A stretch of 5,840 nucleotides of DNA. Origin: Candidatus Nitrosopumilus sp. (lineage in GTDB: Archaea; Thermoproteota; Nitrososphaeria; Nitrososphaerales; Nitrosopumilaceae). The position numbers and the translations under genes are program-made. Shown piece by piece: positions 4,080-5,840 of the stretch; positions within the stretch are counted from its first letter, which is position 1; each line of letters begins with the position of its first letter. The stretch spans positions 1 through 5,840 of the forward strand of contig JAOUAY010000086.1 of NCBI GenBank assembly GCA_029860565.1, read 5' to 3'. The notes under the pieces were generated by a model that saw nothing but the letters and a program-made list of their open reading frames with translations, ran no database searches and was not told the origin of the DNA.

Positions 4080-5438
4080 ATGGCAACTAGATACATCTCA
4101 AGCAAAACCGCATTTCTTTACAAAAATAAAACAGGCAATGCTAGGCATTATATTTTCATTCATGGTGATGTGGTCAACACAAAAGGAAAACCACAAGGAG
4201 ATCCAAAAAACAAGCGAATCAAAGTATCTACAAGATATTCCAAGGTGGATGGTTGGGTAAGTGAAGAAAGTTTAGTGAAAAAGCCCTCACTTGAAATATA
4301 CTTCATTGATGTTGGCCAAGGGGATTCTACATTCATTGTTACTCCTAAACGCAAAACAATTTTGATTGATGGAGGAGAAAATGACCATGCGTTTCGATTT
4401 TTGTCTTGGAAGTATGATTTGAAGAAAATAAAACCTAACAAACCTGTAATCATCGACCTTTTAGTATTGAGTCATGGTGATGAAGATCATCTCAAAGGCC
4501 TGATTCCAATAATTAAATCACCAAAAATTAAAATCAAAAAAATTATTCATAATGGTTTAGGTCTATACAAAAAGAATTCCAATCATAATGAAAAACTTGG
4601 AAAACTTGAAAGTCTTGATGGTAAAAAATACATCACAACAAGTCACAATCAACTCTCAGATCTTAAAGATTCTGAACTGCGAGTAAACTTTCAAGAATGG
4701 AAAGATGCAATTACAGATGAAGGAGGCGTAGACTATTCTGCGGTAGACACTCTTTCTGATCTGAGTATTGGTGATCCTGACATCAAATTAGAAGTTGTCA
4801 GTCCAATTAACGAAGTAGATTCCAATGGTGACCGAATCTTTAGATGGTTTGGAGACCATGGACCAACAATCAATGGTCACTCTGTTGCAATTAGACTCAC
4901 CTATGAAAAAGTAAAGATAATACTATCAGGGGATTTGAACAAAAAAGGTTCAAAGTACTTGATGGAGTCGACAGCACTTCAAAAACTCATGAATGCACAC
5001 ATACTAAAATCGCCTCATCACGGAAGTGGGGATTTTTATGACAAATGGTTGGATTATGTAAATCCTCAGGTGTCTGTGATTTCATCAGGTGATAATACAG
5101 ATCATGGTCATCCAAGAGCTAACTTTATTGCGTCAATTGGCAAAAGATCCAGATCAAAATCATTGGTTTTCTCAACTGAGATTGCAGGTTCATTCGCTAA
5201 ACTAACAAAAGAAGAAAAAAAGAAAATAAAGATTTCAAGAAAAGACATGCTGCATCTAAATGACAAACAGTACAATGAGCTGCGAATACTCTTCAAACGT
5301 AGACTACATGGAATGATAAACGTTAGAACAGATGGAAAAAAGATCTTTTCTGCACGTAGAGTAAGTGCAGGATACATGTGGGAGTCTTATGGAGGAGATA
5401 GTCCTTCAAGAAGATCAATTTCAACAAAATCCATCTAA
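4080..5438 (+). CDS. Soluble SH3-like plus ComEC/Rec2-type metallo-beta-lactamase-fold hydrolase (452 aa)
   Basis: This is a metal-dependent hydrolase of the type found at the C-terminus of the DNA-uptake protein ComEC. Residues about 4-67 resemble a bacterial-type SH3 domain, ending in GWVSEESLV. The catalytic domain follows: FIDVGQGDS (75-83), ILIDGG (94-99), and the metal motif SHGDEDHLKG (131-140), in which H132, D134, D136 and H137 are the likely ligands. NGHSVAIRL (265-273), ILSGD (281-285, a bridging aspartate), SPHHGSGDF (311-319) and DHGHPR (341-346) follow. This is the complete ComEC-type set. No transmembrane segments or signal peptide are visible, so unlike ComEC it should be cytosolic. 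The last 75 residues are strongly basic and may contact nucleic acid; this is inference. Such enzymes cleave phosphodiesters or related bonds, but its substrate is unknown. It has no same-strand neighbour close enough for an operon. Its promoter region follows RNA copy 2. Confidence 0.88.
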   Translation: MATRYISSKTAFLYKNKTGNARHYIFIHGDVVNTKGKPQGDPKNKRIKVSTRYSKVDGWVSEESLVKKPSLEIYFIDVGQGDSTFIVTPKRKTILIDGGENDHAFRFLSWKYDLKKIKPNKPVIIDLLVLSHGDEDHLKGLIPIIKSPKIKIKKIIHNGLGLYKKNSNHNEKLGKLESLDGKKYITTSHNQLSDLKDSELRVNFQEWKDAITDEGGVDYSAVDTLSDLSIGDPDIKLEVVSPINEVDSNGDRIFRWFGDHGPTINGHSVAIRLTYEKVKIILSGDLNKKGSKYLMESTALQKLMNAHILKSPHHGSGDFYDKWLDYVNPQVSVISSGDNTDHGHPRANFIASIGKRSRSKSLVFSTEIAGSFAKLTKEEKKKIKISRKDMLHLNDKQYNELRILFKRRLHGMINVRTDGKKIFSARRVSAGYMWESYGGDSPSRRSISTKSI

Positions 5439-5713
5439 TTTTTCTAAAATATCTTGAGTATATGTGATTGTATTTTCTCTCTTTTTGAAAAGTTTTCTCT
5501 AACAATTCCAAAAAGGACGCCAATAAGGAAACCTTGCAACAAAGAAGTGACACAGTTTCAATGTAAGCACAGTCTAAAGTATATCAAAGATCCAATTCAT
5601 ACAAACTATCAATATCAAAAATCAATGATCAGATTCTAAATTTGAGATTATATCTGAAAATAAGCAAAATAGTTTCATATCTATTCATCATACTGCACTT
5701 TAGGTGTATTTTG
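5439..5713. other. Intergenic region without a convincing gene
   Basis: A short T run (5439-5443) right after the stop of the metallo-beta-lactamase gene may end its transcript. Frames on both strands lack family features, promoters and sensible starts, so I call none. TTATAT at 5649-5653 or TCATATC at 5675-5681 could be the TATA box of the gene at 5714. Confidence 0.5.
5702..5706 (+). promoter_or_regulatory. Shine-Dalgarno (AGGTG) for the last gene
   Basis: AGGTG lies 7 bases before the ATG at 5714, a normal spacing and a match to the archaeal anti-Shine-Dalgarno. It supports this start codon. Confidence 0.5.
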
Positions 5714-5840
5714 ATGGCGTTTGAAAACTTCATTGTAACGGGATTCAAAAGAAGACAAAAAAATATCAATGAAGTAGAAAATAAATCTCAAAGGTTAAGA
5801 AATGAACGTAAAATTTCTGAATCAAAACAGTTTGAAGATC
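5714..5840 (+). CDS. Start of a hypothetical protein (first 42 aa, 3' end outside window)
   Basis: The frame is open from the ATG to the end of the window. It gives 42 residues: a short hydrophobic start (MAFENFIVTGF) and then a strongly charged stretch (RRQKNINEVENKSQRLRNER) that is likely helical. It has no cysteine and no signal peptide. I do not recognise the family, and the function cannot be judged from the fragment. The AGGTG at good distance supports translation. It could also be a short spurious frame if a stop follows soon after the window. Confidence 0.55.
   Translation, partial: MAFENFIVTGFKRRQKNINEVENKSQRLRNERKISESKQFED

Noticed and set aside
5323..5553. Minus-strand 76-codon frame
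   Set aside because: Overlaps the end of the metallo-beta-lactamase gene in antisense and has no promoter or family pattern.
5454..5639. Plus-strand 61-codon frame starting with TTG
   Set aside because: TTG start without Shine-Dalgarno, no recognisable motif, and composition typical of translated AT-rich spacer.

Overview
The window looks like part of an ammonia-oxidising archaeon (Nitrososphaerota/Thaumarchaeota, most like the low-GC marine Nitrosopumilales). This is inferred from the AT-rich DNA, an archaeal-type aspartyl-tRNA synthetase that ends in the archaeal PRDPDRLSP tail, several tiny CxxC zinc-ribbon proteins, and start codons placed about 26-33 bases after TATA boxes, as expected for leaderless archaeal mRNAs. 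No database search was possible, so the taxon is an inference.

Layout. Bases 1-902 hold the C-terminal two thirds of aspS (plus strand, 5' end outside the window). A 77-residue zinc-ribbon gene follows 16 bases later, probably on the same transcript, and then an 84-residue protein of unknown function. A 43-residue CxxC/CxxC zinc-ribbon gene on the minus strand overlaps the end of that gene tail to tail (1445-1576). Bases 1577-2149 carry no protein gene but contain the first copy of a structured RNA element (1888-1987) with its own promoter.

Three minus-strand genes follow: a zinc-binding protein with nine cysteines (3576-3791), a GNAT acetyltransferase whose 5' end appears frameshifted (3033-3475), and a class I SAM-dependent methyltransferase (2150-2893). 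Each seems to have its own promoter. A second copy of the RNA element (3906-4006) lies beyond them, so the two RNA copies bracket this block as direct repeats. A plus-strand gene for a soluble SH3-like plus ComEC-type metallo-beta-lactamase protein follows (4080-5438). After about 275 bases with no convincing gene, a new plus-strand gene starts at 5714 and runs off the window.

The most interesting feature is the two-copy RNA element of about 100 nt. Both copies have a TATA box exactly 28 bases before the same closing stem, a highly conserved 28-base promoter block, two internal hairpins enclosed by the closing stem, and substitutions that mostly preserve pairing. I do not recognise it as a known RNA family. 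The genes here do not form one obvious pathway; they look like one housekeeping gene followed by a stretch of independently transcribed small accessory genes and non-coding RNAs.
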